DNA of 64,000 nt from an uncultured Clostridia bacterium (GCA_947624485.1 CANQKM010000002.1:186001-250000), one strand, 5' to 3'; positions 51,220 through 60,249 are shown, numbered from the stretch's first letter. Numbers and translations are program-made. Notes: a model not told the origin generated them from the letters alone.

Positions 51220-51248
51220 ATCTTATCATACTTAAAGCAAAAAGTCAA
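51220..51248 (-). promoter_or_regulatory. promoter of the OLE-oapA-dxs transcript
   Basis: Minus strand: TTGACT (51243-51248), 17-nt spacer, TAAGAT (51220-51225); start predicted near 51213. Confidence 0.75.
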
Positions 51249-51289
51249 ATATACGCGCAAAAATAAAGAAGCGCGCGCCGTAATTTTCA

Positions 51290-51318
51290 TTGACAACGAC
51301 CGCCAAATATGATTTAAT
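51290..51318 (+). promoter_or_regulatory. prfA promoter
   Basis: TTGACA (51290-51295), 17-nt spacer, TTTAAT (51313-51318); divergent from the OLE promoter. Confidence 0.6.
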
Positions 51319-51359
51319 ATTATTATATAATGCAACAAGGTTCATAAAGGAGAGGGAAT

Positions 51360-52427
51360 ATGCTTGACAAATTGGCTGCGCTGGAGGAACGGTTCGAGCT
51401 TATCGCGGGTAAAATCAGCGATCCCGAGGTAATCGCGGATCAGGAGGCGTGGAGAAAATACTGCAAGGAACATTCGGATTTAACGCCGATCGTGGAGAAG
51501 TACAGGGAGCTTAAAGCGGCGCAAAAGACTGTCGAGGACGATAGGGAAATGCTCGAAAGTCCGCAGGACAAAGAGTTTGAGGAAATGATACGCGACGAAT
51601 TGACCGAGGCGCAGTCGGCGATAGAGCGCGTTACGGACGAGCTTAAAATACTGCTCCTGCCAAAAGACCCGAACGACGACAAGAACGTCATAATGGAGAT
51701 ACGCGGCGGCACGGGCGGCGAGGAGGCGGCTCTTTTCGCCGCAGACCTAATGAGAATGTACACGATGTACGCCGAAACGCAGCGGTGGAAAATAGACGTA
51801 TTAAACTCAAACCCCACCGACATAGGCGGCTACAAGGAAATCTGCTTTTCCGTGGAGGGGCAGGGCGCGTACAGCCGTTTGAAGTTTGAGAGCGGCGTTC
51901 ACCGCGTCCAGCGCGTACCCGAAACGGAGTCGGGAGGACGTATACACACGTCGGCCGTAACCGTGGCGGTGCTGCCGGAGGCGGAGGAGGTCGAGGTCGA
52001 GATAAATCAGAACGACCTTAGAATAGACGTGTTCCGCGCGGGAGGCCCCGGCGGTCAGTGCGTAAACACGACCGATTCGGCAGTGCGCATAACGCATATA
52101 CCGACCGGCATCGTCGTATCGTGCCAGGACGAGAAGTCGCAGCACAAAAACAAGGACAAGGCTATGAAGATACTGCGTTCGCGCATATACGAGATCATGG
52201 AAGAGCAGCGTCACAAGGAAATCGCGGACGAGAGAAAGTCGCAGGTCGGCTCGGGCGACAGGAGCGAGAGGATACGCACGTACAACTATCCGCAGAGCCG
52301 CGTCACCGACCACAGAATAAATCTCACATTGTACAAGCTCGAACAGGTCTTAAACGGCTCGCTCGACGAAATAATAGACGCGCTTGTGACAGCCGACCAG
52401 GCGGCGAAGCTCGCGAACGCGGAATAA
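51360..52427 (+). CDS. prfA: peptide chain release factor 1
   Basis: A 355-residue class I release factor. The GGQ motif (231-233) is in [17 protein letters not shown]; the stop-codon-reading segment is [16 protein letters not shown], where RF1 usually has PxT (here PET). The C-terminal [16 protein letters not shown] is the RF1 signature. AAAGGAGAGGG precedes the ATG. hemK/prmC, which methylates GGQ and is often adjacent, is not here. Confidence 0.95.
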   Translation: MLDKLAALEERFELIAGKISDPEVIADQEAWRKYCKEHSDLTPIVEKYRELKAAQKTVEDDREMLESPQDKEFEEMIRDELTEAQSAIERVTDELKILLLPKDPNDDKNVIMEIRGGTGGEEAALFAADLMRMYTMYAETQRWKIDVLNSNPTDIGGYKEICFSVEGQGAYSRLKFESGVHRVQRVPETESGGRIHTSAVTVAVLPEAEEVEVEINQNDLRIDVFRAGGPGGQCVNTTDSAVRITHIPTGIVVSCQDEKSQHKNKDKAMKILRSRIYEIMEEQRHKEIADERKSQVGSGDRSERIRTYNYPQSRVTDHRINLTLYKLEQVLNGSLDEIIDALVTADQAAKLANAE

Positions 52428-52460
52428 ACGTATACGTAAATCAGGGAAAGGGGAATGAAG

Positions 52461-53306
52461 ATGCAGAAGTTTGACAACCTCAAAGGTAAAACCGTGGTTA
52501 TAACGGGCGGCAGCGGCGTGCTGTGCAGCGCGTTCGCGTACGCTTACGCAGAGCAGGGTATGAACGTCGCCGTTCTGGGACGCACCATGTCAAAGCTCGA
52601 ACCGGTAGCGGAGAAGATAACGGCGCTTGGCGGCAAAGGGCTTGCCGTTGCGTGCGACGTCGTTGACGAGGAAAGCGTCAAAAAGGCGAAAAAGGCGGTA
52701 AACGACGCGTTCGGCAAGGTCGATATTCTCGTGAACGGCGCGGGCGGCAACCATCCGCGCGGCAACACCGACAAGGAGCATTACGAGGACGGCGACATGG
52801 AAAATCCGAATGTTGTTTCGTTCTTCGATATTCCGAAGGAAAACTTTAATTTTGTGTTCGACCTAAACCTCGTCGGCACGATCATACCGTCGCAGGTATT
52901 CATTCCCGATATGCTCGGCAGGGAAGGGACATGCGTCATAAACGTCGCATCAATGGGTTCTTACCACCCGCTTACGAAGGTGAGCGCGTACAGTGCGGCA
53001 AAGGCGGCTGTCGTAAATCTTACGGAGTGGCTCGCGGTGCATTTCGCGCCGCAGAAGGTGCGCGTAAACGCCATTGCGCCGGGCTGGTTTTTGACGACGC
53101 AGAATAAGACTTTACTTACAAACGAGGACGGCTCGCTCACGGAGCGCAGCAAAAAGGTAATCGCGCATACGCCTATGGATCGCTTCGGCGTGCCGGAGGA
53201 TCTGCTCGGCACGATGCTGTTCCTCGCGGACAGCAGTTTGTCGGGATTTGTGACCGGTACTGTAATACCCGTTGACGGCGGACTTCACGCGTACCTCGGA
53301 GTGTAA
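52461..53306 (+). CDS. uxuB: SDR-family D-mannonate oxidoreductase (fructuronate reductase)
   Basis: A 281-residue short-chain dehydrogenase. VVITGGSGVLCSAFAYAYAE is the NAD(P) loop, LVNGAGGNHPRGNT the following motif; Ser and the Y-x-x-x-K pair are in ASMGSYHPLTKVSAYSAAKA. GNHP and LNLVGTIIPSQVF are, as I recall, features of SDR-type mannonate oxidoreductases (YjmF/UxuB). It would reduce fructuronate to mannonate, complementing uxaC. AAAGGGG fits the ATG at 52461 better than 52455. Followed by the 13-bp repeat palindrome. Confidence 0.8.
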   Translation: MQKFDNLKGKTVVITGGSGVLCSAFAYAYAEQGMNVAVLGRTMSKLEPVAEKITALGGKGLAVACDVVDEESVKKAKKAVNDAFGKVDILVNGAGGNHPRGNTDKEHYEDGDMENPNVVSFFDIPKENFNFVFDLNLVGTIIPSQVFIPDMLGREGTCVINVASMGSYHPLTKVSAYSAAKAAVVNLTEWLAVHFAPQKVRVNAIAPGWFLTTQNKTLLTNEDGSLTERSKKVIAHTPMDRFGVPEDLLGTMLFLADSSLSGFVTGTVIPVDGGLHAYLGV

Positions 53307-53309
53307 AAC

Positions 53310-53350
53310 GGGGACACTAAAATAGGGGACACTAAAATTTTAGTGTCCCC
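53310..53350. repeat. GGGGACACTAAAA repeats, two direct and one inverted
   Basis: Copies at 53310-53322 and 53325-53337 (plus) and 53338-53350 (inverted), then TTTTG. The last two form a perfect 26-bp palindrome between convergent genes, the same arrangement as at 44.9 kb. Confidence 0.9.
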
Positions 53351-53365
53351 TTTTGAATTGCTTGT

Positions 53366-54988
53366 TTAATATACGACAACAGGATCTCCGGGCGATATGT
53401 TGTTAAAGAGCGTCTGCGCCACGCTGTAGGGAAGGTTCACACAGCCGTGCGAGCCGCCGCCGCGGTATATGCTTCCGCCGAATGTGCCGCGCCATGTCGC
53501 GTCGTGCAGTCCTATACCGCCGTTAAACGGCATCCAGAACGACACGGGCGTCTCGTAGTCCTCACCCTTCAAGGTGACATTTTTGTCGGTGTAAGCTATG
53601 CGGTACACGCCCGCCGGAGTGGCGTTATTCTTGTTCGGATTACCCGTCACAACGTCGCTCGACACAACGAGAGAGCCGTCCTTGTAGTACCACATATGCT
53701 GCGCACCCAAATTTATCTCCACGTACGTGCTTCCTATGTCGTTCGTGCCGTGTACGCGCGCCTGCTGCTTGTAAACAGGCTCGCGCTCAACCGTTTCGCC
53801 GCCGCGTATAATATCGAGCAGAGCGGCTGTTTCGCTTGCGTTGTTTACGCACCAGCCGTAATTTCCGCCCGAAACGGTGATGTCGCTGCCGCTGCTCGTA
53901 CGGAATGTGCGCGCTTTGCCTATCGAGTCATAGCCTTTCGCGAGAGTATCAATGTATGCCCTCGCTTTTTCCTCGTCGATGCGTATTATATAGTCGTCCG
54001 ATACGGTGAGCCAGTCGTTTATCGTCAAGCCGTCGAGAAGCGTTGAATTGTCGCCGTTAAGATACGTAACCTTTGTGCCGACGTACCTGTTGAGCATATT
54101 CAGCACACCCTTTATCGTGTCCTCCTGCGCGAGACCTTCGTAGCAGCTCTCCTTTTCGAGCGACATTCCCTTGTAAAGACCGTAAATTTTCGGCTTAACC
54201 TTTTCGTAAAGCGAGTTGAGGCTCACTATTTCGGTGTGGTCGTTGTCGCTTATGACGTATTCGCCGTCCGCATAGTAAATGTTCTGCGCCTGTCCGACGA
54301 TGCTTTCGCGCGTCTCTGCCATAAAATCCATTTCCGTGAGGCGGTTGTAAAGAGCGTCCTCGTCGTACGTCACCTCGGTTTTGAGAGGGAGTACATTTGT
54401 TTTGAACGAAACGGGCCACGCGAACGGATTCTGCTGCGCGCGCATTTCCTCAAGTCCCTCGGCAGTGCCGTGCGTGAGGTGGATCTCATCGCCCGTTATC
54501 GTTTCCTGCTTGTCGTCCTTCTCAAAAAAAGTGAACGTGTAATTATCCAAATCGTTTCCGATTGTCTGTTCGGCTTTTGCGACCGTCATATTGGATATAT
54601 CCGTGCCGCCGACATTCGTGCCGATAAAGAAGTGACTTGAATAGAACGCCGCGCCGCCTAAGTACACGGCTGCCAAAAATCCCGCCGCGCACGACGCGAT
54701 TATAATCGCTTTCTTTTTGCCTTTGCCCTTTTTCCCGACTGAATCTTCGCCGCCCGATTCTTCCTTATTTTCTTCAATTTTTTCGGGAGCGTTCTCCGCT
54801 TCCGTGCCGCCGTCGGTCGGTGTGTTTTCCTTCGCCGCCTCCGATGTGTCATTGTCGGTCAGCTCGGTTTCCTCCGCAGCTTCAGCGGTGTCATTCTTTT
54901 CTTCTGCGGCGGGTTCGCTTTCCTTCGCACTGTTTTCTGTATTTATATCCGGAATTTCTTCCATGTTTTCTGTTTCGTTGCCTTCCAT
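53366..54988 (-). CDS. L,D-transpeptidase with peptidoglycan-binding domain
   Basis: About 540 residues. An acidic, low-complexity cytosolic N-terminus (about 1-85, rich in Glu, Ala, Thr) precedes one transmembrane helix (AIIIASCAAGFLAAVYLGGA). Outside, one or two PG_binding_4-like regions (about 125-350) are followed by the YkuD domain, whose catalytic motif is GGGSHGCVNLPY with an upstream HDATWRG. It makes 3-3 cross-links or attaches proteins to the wall. GGGGG sits 8 nt before the ATG at 54988; a TTG at 55003 is a weaker start. Confidence 0.88.
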   Translation of the reverse strand: MEGNETENMEEIPDINTENSAKESEPAAEEKNDTAEAAEETELTDNDTSEAAKENTPTDGGTEAENAPEKIEENKEESGGEDSVGKKGKGKKKAIIIASCAAGFLAAVYLGGAAFYSSHFFIGTNVGGTDISNMTVAKAEQTIGNDLDNYTFTFFEKDDKQETITGDEIHLTHGTAEGLEEMRAQQNPFAWPVSFKTNVLPLKTEVTYDEDALYNRLTEMDFMAETRESIVGQAQNIYYADGEYVISDNDHTEIVSLNSLYEKVKPKIYGLYKGMSLEKESCYEGLAQEDTIKGVLNMLNRYVGTKVTYLNGDNSTLLDGLTINDWLTVSDDYIIRIDEEKARAYIDTLAKGYDSIGKARTFRTSSGSDITVSGGNYGWCVNNASETAALLDIIRGGETVEREPVYKQQARVHGTNDIGSTYVEINLGAQHMWYYKDGSLVVSSDVVTGNPNKNNATPAGVYRIAYTDKNVTLKGEDYETPVSFWMPFNGGIGLHDATWRGTFGGSIYRGGGSHGCVNLPYSVAQTLFNNISPGDPVVVY

Positions 54989-55005
54989 CACATATTCCCC
55001 CAAAA

Positions 55006-56253
55006 TTATTCCCTGATTTGTCCGCTGCCGTAAATTATATATTTTATACTCGTCAGAGCCTCAAGCCCCATAGGACCTCTCGCGTGCATTTTCTGCGTGC
55101 TTATGCCAATCTCCGCGCCGAAGCCGAACTCGAACCCGTCGGTAAAGCGCGTCGAAGCGTTCACGTACACAGCAGCCGCGTCAACCTCGTTTAAAAATTT
55201 CTGCGCCGCCGTGTAGTCGTTTGTCACGATCGCTTCGGAATGTTTTGTGTTGTACTTGTTTATATGCGCTATCGCCTCGTCAACGCCGTCAACGACCTTT
55301 ACCGCGATTATATAATCGTTGTACTCGGTATAATAATCCTCGTCGTCAGCGTCAAGAACGTCCGCGTAAATATTCTTTGCGTTTTTGTCGGCTCTTATTT
55401 CGACATTTTTTTCTTTCAGCGCGTCAAAAATTACCGGAATGAATTTGTCCGCGATTTTTTTGTCGACGAGCAGCGTTTCGGCTGCGTTGCAGACCGACGG
55501 ACGCTGAACCTTCGCGTTCATGACGATTTTTTTCGCCATATCGAGGTCAGCCGAGCCGTCAACGTACACGTGGCAGTTGCCGGCAGCCGTTTCTACGACC
55601 GGCACTGTCGCGTTGTCGACGACCGATTTGATCAAGCCCTTGCCGCCGCGCGGTATGAGCATATCGACGTAACCGTTCATCTTCATAAGCTCCGCCGCCG
55701 TTTCGCGCGACGTGTCCTCGATTATGTTGAGACTGCCCTCGGGAAGCCCCGCGCCGTACGCTGCGTCCTGCATTACGCGCATGAGTGCCTTGTTCGAGTT
55801 TATCGCTTCGCTGCCGCCGCGGAGTATGCATGCGTTCGACGTTTTAAGACACAGCGCCGCCGCGTCGACCGTGACGTTCGGACGCGCCTCGTATATGATC
55901 GCGATAACTCCCATCGGGACGCGCTTTTGCCCTATCTCCAGACCATTGGGGCGCTTCCGCATCTTAACGACCTCGCCTATCGGATCGGCGAGCGCTTTTA
56001 CCTGCCTTACGCCCTCCGCGATACCGTCTATGCGCTCCTTTGTGAGCGTGAGACGGTCAATCATCGCCTCGCGCGTACCCTTTTCGCGCGCGTTTTTAAT
56101 ATCCACCGCGTTAGCCGCGATAATCTCATCGGCGCGGCTTACGAGCGCGGACGCTATCGCTTCGAGCGCGTTATCCTTTGTGACGGTCGAAACGTTCGCC
56201 ATTTTGAACGACGCGTCCTTCGCGAGCGTGCATTTTTCAAGAAGCTCCGTCAT
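55006..56253 (-). CDS. proA: glutamate-5-semialdehyde dehydrogenase (gamma-glutamyl phosphate reductase)
   Basis: A 415-residue aldehyde-dehydrogenase-fold enzyme, second step of proline synthesis. RVPMGVIAIIYEARPNVTVD, LRGGSEAINSNKALMRVM and VQRPSVCNAAETLLVD (with the catalytic Cys) are diagnostic; the C-terminus has KMHARGPMGLEALTS. It overlaps proB by 4 bp and lies downstream of it, the usual proBA order. Confidence 0.96.
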   Translation of the reverse strand: MTELLEKCTLAKDASFKMANVSTVTKDNALEAIASALVSRADEIIAANAVDIKNAREKGTREAMIDRLTLTKERIDGIAEGVRQVKALADPIGEVVKMRKRPNGLEIGQKRVPMGVIAIIYEARPNVTVDAAALCLKTSNACILRGGSEAINSNKALMRVMQDAAYGAGLPEGSLNIIEDTSRETAAELMKMNGYVDMLIPRGGKGLIKSVVDNATVPVVETAAGNCHVYVDGSADLDMAKKIVMNAKVQRPSVCNAAETLLVDKKIADKFIPVIFDALKEKNVEIRADKNAKNIYADVLDADDEDYYTEYNDYIIAVKVVDGVDEAIAHINKYNTKHSEAIVTNDYTAAQKFLNEVDAAAVYVNASTRFTDGFEFGFGAEIGISTQKMHARGPMGLEALTSIKYIIYGSGQIRE

Positions 56254-57068
56254 TCCTCATACCTCTTTTCAAAATTTTTGGACACGAAAAGCGTTCCGAC
56301 GCTTTTACCGTCCAATATGTCATATATTCCGTCAATATTGCTGCTGTTCGCTATAATCATGTGTATACCGGCGTTCGTCGCCTTTTCGGCGGCTTCGAGC
56401 TTCGTAACCATGCCGCCCGTGCCGCGGCTCGTACCGGCGCCGCCCGCCATACCCTTTACAGACTCAATATCGTAGACAACGGATAAAAGATTCGCGTTTT
56501 TGTTCATGTGCGGATCGTCGTCGTAAAGACCGTCGATATCGGAAAAAAGTATCAATAAATCCGCGTCGACCATGTCGGCAACGACGGCGGAAAGCGTGTC
56601 GTTGTCGCCTATCTCGATCTCGTCGTAGCTTACCGTGTCGTTTTCGTTTATTACCGGTATTATGCCCATTTCAAGCAGCGTATTGATCGTGTTCTGAATA
56701 TTTCTCTTACGCTTCGGCACGGCTATATCCTCGCGCGTCAAAAGCACCTGCGCGACGGTGTTGTTGTAGTCGCCGAACATCTTGTCGTACAAAAACATCA
56801 GCTCGCACTGACCGACAGCCGCGACCGCCTGCTTGCCCTTTGTGTCGTGCGGACGCTCGGTGAGACGGAGCTTGCCCATTGCCACGCCTATCGCGCCCGA
56901 CGATACGAGTATGATCTCCCTGCCCTGATTTTTAAGGTCGGACAGAACCATTGCGAGACGGTCGGCAAACTTGAGATTTACCGCGCCCCGGCTGTATGTG
57001 AGCGACGACGTGCCGACCTTTACCACAATTCTGTGCGCCGACGCGACGTCCTTTAAAATATCTTCCAT
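56250..57068 (-). CDS. proB: glutamate 5-kinase, without PUA domain
   Basis: A 272-residue amino-acid kinase: IVVKVGTSSLTYSRGAVNLK, LVSSGAIGVAMGKLRL, NENDTVSYDEIEIGDNDTLS and GTGGMVTKLEAAEKA. It phosphorylates glutamate. E. coli ProB (367 residues) has a C-terminal PUA domain; this protein ends after the kinase domain, as in several Clostridia. Proline feedback sites in the kinase domain are kept in general pattern. Starts behind GGAGGG. Confidence 0.95.
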   Translation of the reverse strand: MEDILKDVASAHRIVVKVGTSSLTYSRGAVNLKFADRLAMVLSDLKNQGREIILVSSGAIGVAMGKLRLTERPHDTKGKQAVAAVGQCELMFLYDKMFGDYNNTVAQVLLTREDIAVPKRKRNIQNTINTLLEMGIIPVINENDTVSYDEIEIGDNDTLSAVVADMVDADLLILFSDIDGLYDDDPHMNKNANLLSVVYDIESVKGMAGGAGTSRGTGGMVTKLEAAEKATNAGIHMIIANSSNIDGIYDILDGKSVGTLFVSKNFEKRYEE

Positions 57069-57096
57069 AATTATCCCTCCGGGTATAGATATTAAA

Positions 57097-57125
57097 ATTA
57101 TACAACCGCGGAATTGATTTGTAAA
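57097..57125 (-). promoter_or_regulatory. proBA promoter
   Basis: Minus strand: TTTACA (57120-57125), 17-nt spacer, TATAAT (57097-57102). The leader is short; no T-box is visible. Confidence 0.65.
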
Positions 57126-57226
57126 GTAAAAAAAGTGACAATTTTATATTTTTTCCGGAAACCGCGCAGGTAAGCTGTTTTTGCGACACGCGGTGGAGCA
57201 AATTCAAAAAATAATCGCTTTTGGTA

Positions 57227-57256
57227 TTGCAAATCGGCGAAAAGCGTTGTATAATA
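57227..57256 (+). promoter_or_regulatory. folT promoter
   Basis: TTGCAA (57227-57232), 18-nt spacer, TATAAT (57251-57256), just ahead of the riboswitch. Confidence 0.65.
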
Positions 57257-57271
57257 TATCCACAATCGAAC

Positions 57272-57384
57272 ATCAGAGTAGGCGTATGCGCGTAAAGTGC
57301 GGAACGAACGGGGAGTTGTCGTTCCGACGAAAAGCCGTCCGTATGAGCGGAGGCTTGCGGTGCGTATGCCGCATCCCGCTGAAA
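57272..57384 (+). promoter_or_regulatory. tetrahydrofolate (THF) riboswitch
   Basis: Key blocks agree with the recalled THF consensus: GAGTAGGCGTATGCGCGTAA, AAGTGCGGAAC, GGGGAGTTGTCGTTCCGACG, then GCGGTG...TGCCGCATCCCGCT. Stem pairs such as CGGAACGA/TCGTTCCG are perfect. Downstream, ACATCTCTTT (57393-57402) can pair over ten bases with AAAGAGGTGT, the folT ribosome-binding site (one G-U), so control is probably translational: ligand bound, site hidden. Confidence 0.8.
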
Positions 57385-57450
57385 AAACAGGACATCTCTT
57401 TTTTTGGCAATGTTTGGTTGCCGAAATTTTTATAAAGAGGTGTTTTTATT

Positions 57451-58008
57451 ATGCGTAAAACGCTTGAAAACTTCAGACAATCGGCGCGCAATCTCACAAA
57501 TACGCGTCACCTTGCGCTCGCGGGTATGCTGCTCGCGATGCACGCGGTACTCGGTATCATCAAAATTCCGCTGCTTACGCCCGACAACCGTATAACCTTT
57601 ACGTTCGCGGCTACGGCTGCGGCGGGTATAACGCTGGGACCCGTTCCCGCGATGCTTGTCGGAGGGCTGGGCGACATACTCGGCTACTTCTTAAATCCCG
57701 GCGGCGGCGCGTACTTTTTCGGCTTTACAATATCGGCGGCGCTCGGCGGACTCGTTCACGGAGTGCTGCTTTACAAAGCCGAGCCGAAATACGCGTTTTG
57801 GCGCGTCATAATCGCGGAGCTTATTATAACTTTATTCATAAATATAATGCTCAATACGTATTGGCTGTCGGTTTTGTACGCAAAGGCGTTCGCGGTTTTC
57901 TCCGCGGCGCGTATCATTAAGAATTTCGCGGCGTTTCCGATACACGTACTTATAGTGTTCGCGCTTTACGAGCTTATATATCGCACAAATTTATCAAAAA
58001 AACTGTAA
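57451..58008 (+). CDS. folT: folate-family ECF transporter S component
   Basis: A 185-residue membrane protein with about six helices: LALAGMLLAMHAVLGIIKIP, GPVPAMLVGGLGDILGYFLN, PGGGAYFFGFTISAALGGLV, with LNTYWLSVLY further on. This is the FolT pattern of energy-coupling-factor folate uptake; it needs EcfA, EcfA' and EcfT, encoded elsewhere. The THF riboswitch just upstream independently supports folate. AAAGAGGTG precedes the ATG by 8 nt. Confidence 0.9.
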   Translation: MRKTLENFRQSARNLTNTRHLALAGMLLAMHAVLGIIKIPLLTPDNRITFTFAATAAAGITLGPVPAMLVGGLGDILGYFLNPGGGAYFFGFTISAALGGLVHGVLLYKAEPKYAFWRVIIAELIITLFINIMLNTYWLSVLYAKAFAVFSAARIIKNFAAFPIHVLIVFALYELIYRTNLSKKL

Positions 58009-58060
58009 CATAAGCGTAAAATTTTGTCGATTTTCCGATAAAATAATTTTCACTTGTCAC

Positions 58061-58089
58061 TTGCAAAAACATACTATATATGGTATATT
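58061..58089 (+). promoter_or_regulatory. prs promoter
   Basis: TTGCAA (58061-58066), 17-nt spacer, TATATT (58084-58089). Confidence 0.6.
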
Positions 58090-58138
58090 TATCATGTAAA
58101 GTGTGCCACATATGCGAGTGACAAAAAGGAGAATCATA

Positions 58139-59275
58139 ATGACAAACAACTTTATAAGCGACGAAGCCGCTCCCGTTGTGGGAAAGCTGAGCGTAATCGG
58201 CATGAAAGGCTGCGAGGAAATTACATCAAAGATCGACTACTACTTAAAGAATTTCCGCTCCGACGAAAACGAAGAAACATACGTGACGCACGTGGACTGC
58301 CCGAGATTCGGAACGGGCGAAGCCAAATGCGTGCTTGACGAAACGGTAAGAGGACATGACGTGTATATTATCTGCGACGTGTTCAATTACGGCGTTACGT
58401 ACAAGATGTACGGTATGGAAAACCACATGAGTCCCGACGACCATTATCAGGACTTGAAGCGTATCATAGCCGCCATGGGCGGTAAGGCGAGACGCGTTAC
58501 GGTCATAATGACCATGCTTTACGAGGGCAGACAGCACAGGAGAAAGGGCAGAGAGTCGCTCGACGCGGCGATCATGCTCCACGAGCTTGTGAACATGGGC
58601 GTAAGCAACATAATAACATTTGACGCGCACGATCCGAGGATTTCAAATTCGATCCCGCTTGCGGGCTTTGACGACGTACAGGCGACGTACCAGATGATAA
58701 AGACGCTTACGAGAAACGTTCCCGACATATCGCTCAACAAGTTCGACACAATCGTAATTTCACCCGACGAGGGCGGCATGCAGAGATGTATGTATTATTC
58801 GTCGGTATTAAAGCTCGACCTCGGTATGTTCTACAAGCGCCGCGACTATTCGCGCGTCGTAAACGGCAAAAACCCGATCGAGGCGCACGAGTACCTCGGA
58901 CGCGAGGTTACCGGCAAGGACGTTATAATCGTTGACGATATGATTTCGTCGGGCGAGAGCGTTATAGACGTCGGAAGGAAATTAAAGGCTGACGGCGCGA
59001 AGAGAATATTCGTGTTCTCGACATTCGGACTGTTCGTAAACGGTCTTGAGGGCATTGACCGCGCCTATGAGGAGGGCGTAATAGACAAGATATTCACGAC
59101 AAACCTCATATACAGAAATCCCGACCTTGCGTCGCGCGAGTGGTACTGCGAGGTCGATATGTCGAAATATATGTCGCTCCTCATAGACACGCTGAACCAC
59201 GACGAGACGATTTCAAAGCTGCTCGATCCCGTCAACAAGATCAACGCGCTCGTCGAGAAATTTAACAATAAGTAA
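58139..59275 (+). CDS. prs: ribose-phosphate pyrophosphokinase
   Basis: A 378-residue PRPP synthase, longer than the usual 315-320. Seen: VIMTMLYEGRQHRRKGRESL (where the ATP flexible loop lies), FDAHDPRISN, VISPDEGGMQRCMYY, KRRDYSRVVNGKNPIEAHEY, and the PRPP loop VIIVDDMISSGESVIDVGRK. Such long forms are typical of Clostridia. GGAGAATCAT precedes the ATG at 58139. It makes PRPP for nucleotides, His and Trp. Confidence 0.94.
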   Translation: MTNNFISDEAAPVVGKLSVIGMKGCEEITSKIDYYLKNFRSDENEETYVTHVDCPRFGTGEAKCVLDETVRGHDVYIICDVFNYGVTYKMYGMENHMSPDDHYQDLKRIIAAMGGKARRVTVIMTMLYEGRQHRRKGRESLDAAIMLHELVNMGVSNIITFDAHDPRISNSIPLAGFDDVQATYQMIKTLTRNVPDISLNKFDTIVISPDEGGMQRCMYYSSVLKLDLGMFYKRRDYSRVVNGKNPIEAHEYLGREVTGKDVIIVDDMISSGESVIDVGRKLKADGAKRIFVFSTFGLFVNGLEGIDRAYEEGVIDKIFTTNLIYRNPDLASREWYCEVDMSKYMSLLIDTLNHDETISKLLDPVNKINALVEKFNNK

Positions 59276-59299
59276 TCGTAAGACTATAGGAGAAAGAAA

Positions 59300-60055
59300 A
59301 TGCAGTGTGTACTGTTGGCGGCGGGCTACGCCACGAGACTGCGCCCGCTTACGGATAACATGCCGAAGGCTCTTTTGCGTCTCGGCGGCAAGACCATACT
59401 CGAAATGGTGACGGATAAGATCGACGAGGTGGGCGAGGTAGAGAACATTTACATCGTCACGAACGAAAAATTCCACACGCAGTTTGAGGAGTGGGCGAAA
59501 ACCGAGTACAAGGGCGGCAAAAAGGTGAAGGTGTTAAACGACCATACTACCTCGAACGACAACCGTCTCGGCGCGATAGGCGATTTGAAGTACGTCATAG
59601 ACAGCGAGAAGATCGACGATGAAATTCTCGTTATGGCGAGTGATAACATATTCGATTTCCCGCTTACCGACTTTACCGCGAAATACCGTGAAACGGGCTG
59701 CGACATGATTTGCGCCCACACGATTGAGAACAAGAGCGACCTCCATTCGATGGGCGTTGTGGAGCTTGACGGAAACGGTAAGGTGCTGAGCTTTGAGGAA
59801 AAGCCCGAAAAACCGAAGTCGGATCTGGGAGTGCCGCCGTTTTACCTGTACAAGAGGGACACGCTGCCGCTTATCGACAAATACCTCGCCGAGGGCAATA
59901 ACCCCGACGCGCCCGGTCATTTTATACCGTGGCTGATCGGACAGCGCGACGTGTACGCGTATGTGTTCGACGCGGTGAGAATAGACATCGGCACACCCGA
60001 AAGCTATTACGATGCGTGCGAGAGATTGGAAAAGGGAATATTGTTTCAAAAATGA
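59300..60055 (+). CDS. sugar-phosphate nucleotidyltransferase
   Basis: A 251-residue NTP-transferase: QCVLLAAGYATRLRPLTDNM, PKALLRLGGKTILE (signature GxxTRLxP...KPK-like with Lys), VMASDNIFDFPLTDF and LSFEEKPEKPKSDLGVPPFY. The product could be a glucose-, mannose- or cytidine-linked donor for surface glycans; the exact sugar is not clear. AGGAGAAAG precedes the ATG. A terminator follows; it is probably co-transcribed with prs (24 bp apart). Confidence 0.88.
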   Translation: MQCVLLAAGYATRLRPLTDNMPKALLRLGGKTILEMVTDKIDEVGEVENIYIVTNEKFHTQFEEWAKTEYKGGKKVKVLNDHTTSNDNRLGAIGDLKYVIDSEKIDDEILVMASDNIFDFPLTDFTAKYRETGCDMICAHTIENKSDLHSMGVVELDGNGKVLSFEEKPEKPKSDLGVPPFYLYKRDTLPLIDKYLAEGNNPDAPGHFIPWLIGQRDVYAYVFDAVRIDIGTPESYYDACERLEKGILFQK

Positions 60056-60081
60056 AAATCACCCCTTAGGGGTGATTTTTT
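60055..60081 (+). terminator. strong intrinsic terminator
   Basis: AAAATCACCCC-TTA-GGGGTGATTTTTT right after the nucleotidyltransferase stop. Confidence 0.92.
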
Positions 60082-60146
60082 GTGTGGTGCGGTGCGGCGC
60101 ATCTTGTTCGCCCGAGTGCGGCTGCTATCATTTCAAAACAAATCTA

Positions 60147-60175
60147 TTGCAATATAAATTTCAATATGATATACT
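60147..60175 (+). promoter_or_regulatory. promoter of the peptide mRNA, module B
   Basis: TTGCAA (60147-60152), 17-nt spacer, TATACT (60170-60175). Confidence 0.75.
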
Positions 60176-60249
60176 GATTAACAGGTGACGGAGAAATCCG
60201 TGCGACCTTGATAACCGGAGCGGGGCGGTCTGTTTCGGAAAGGTGCTGT

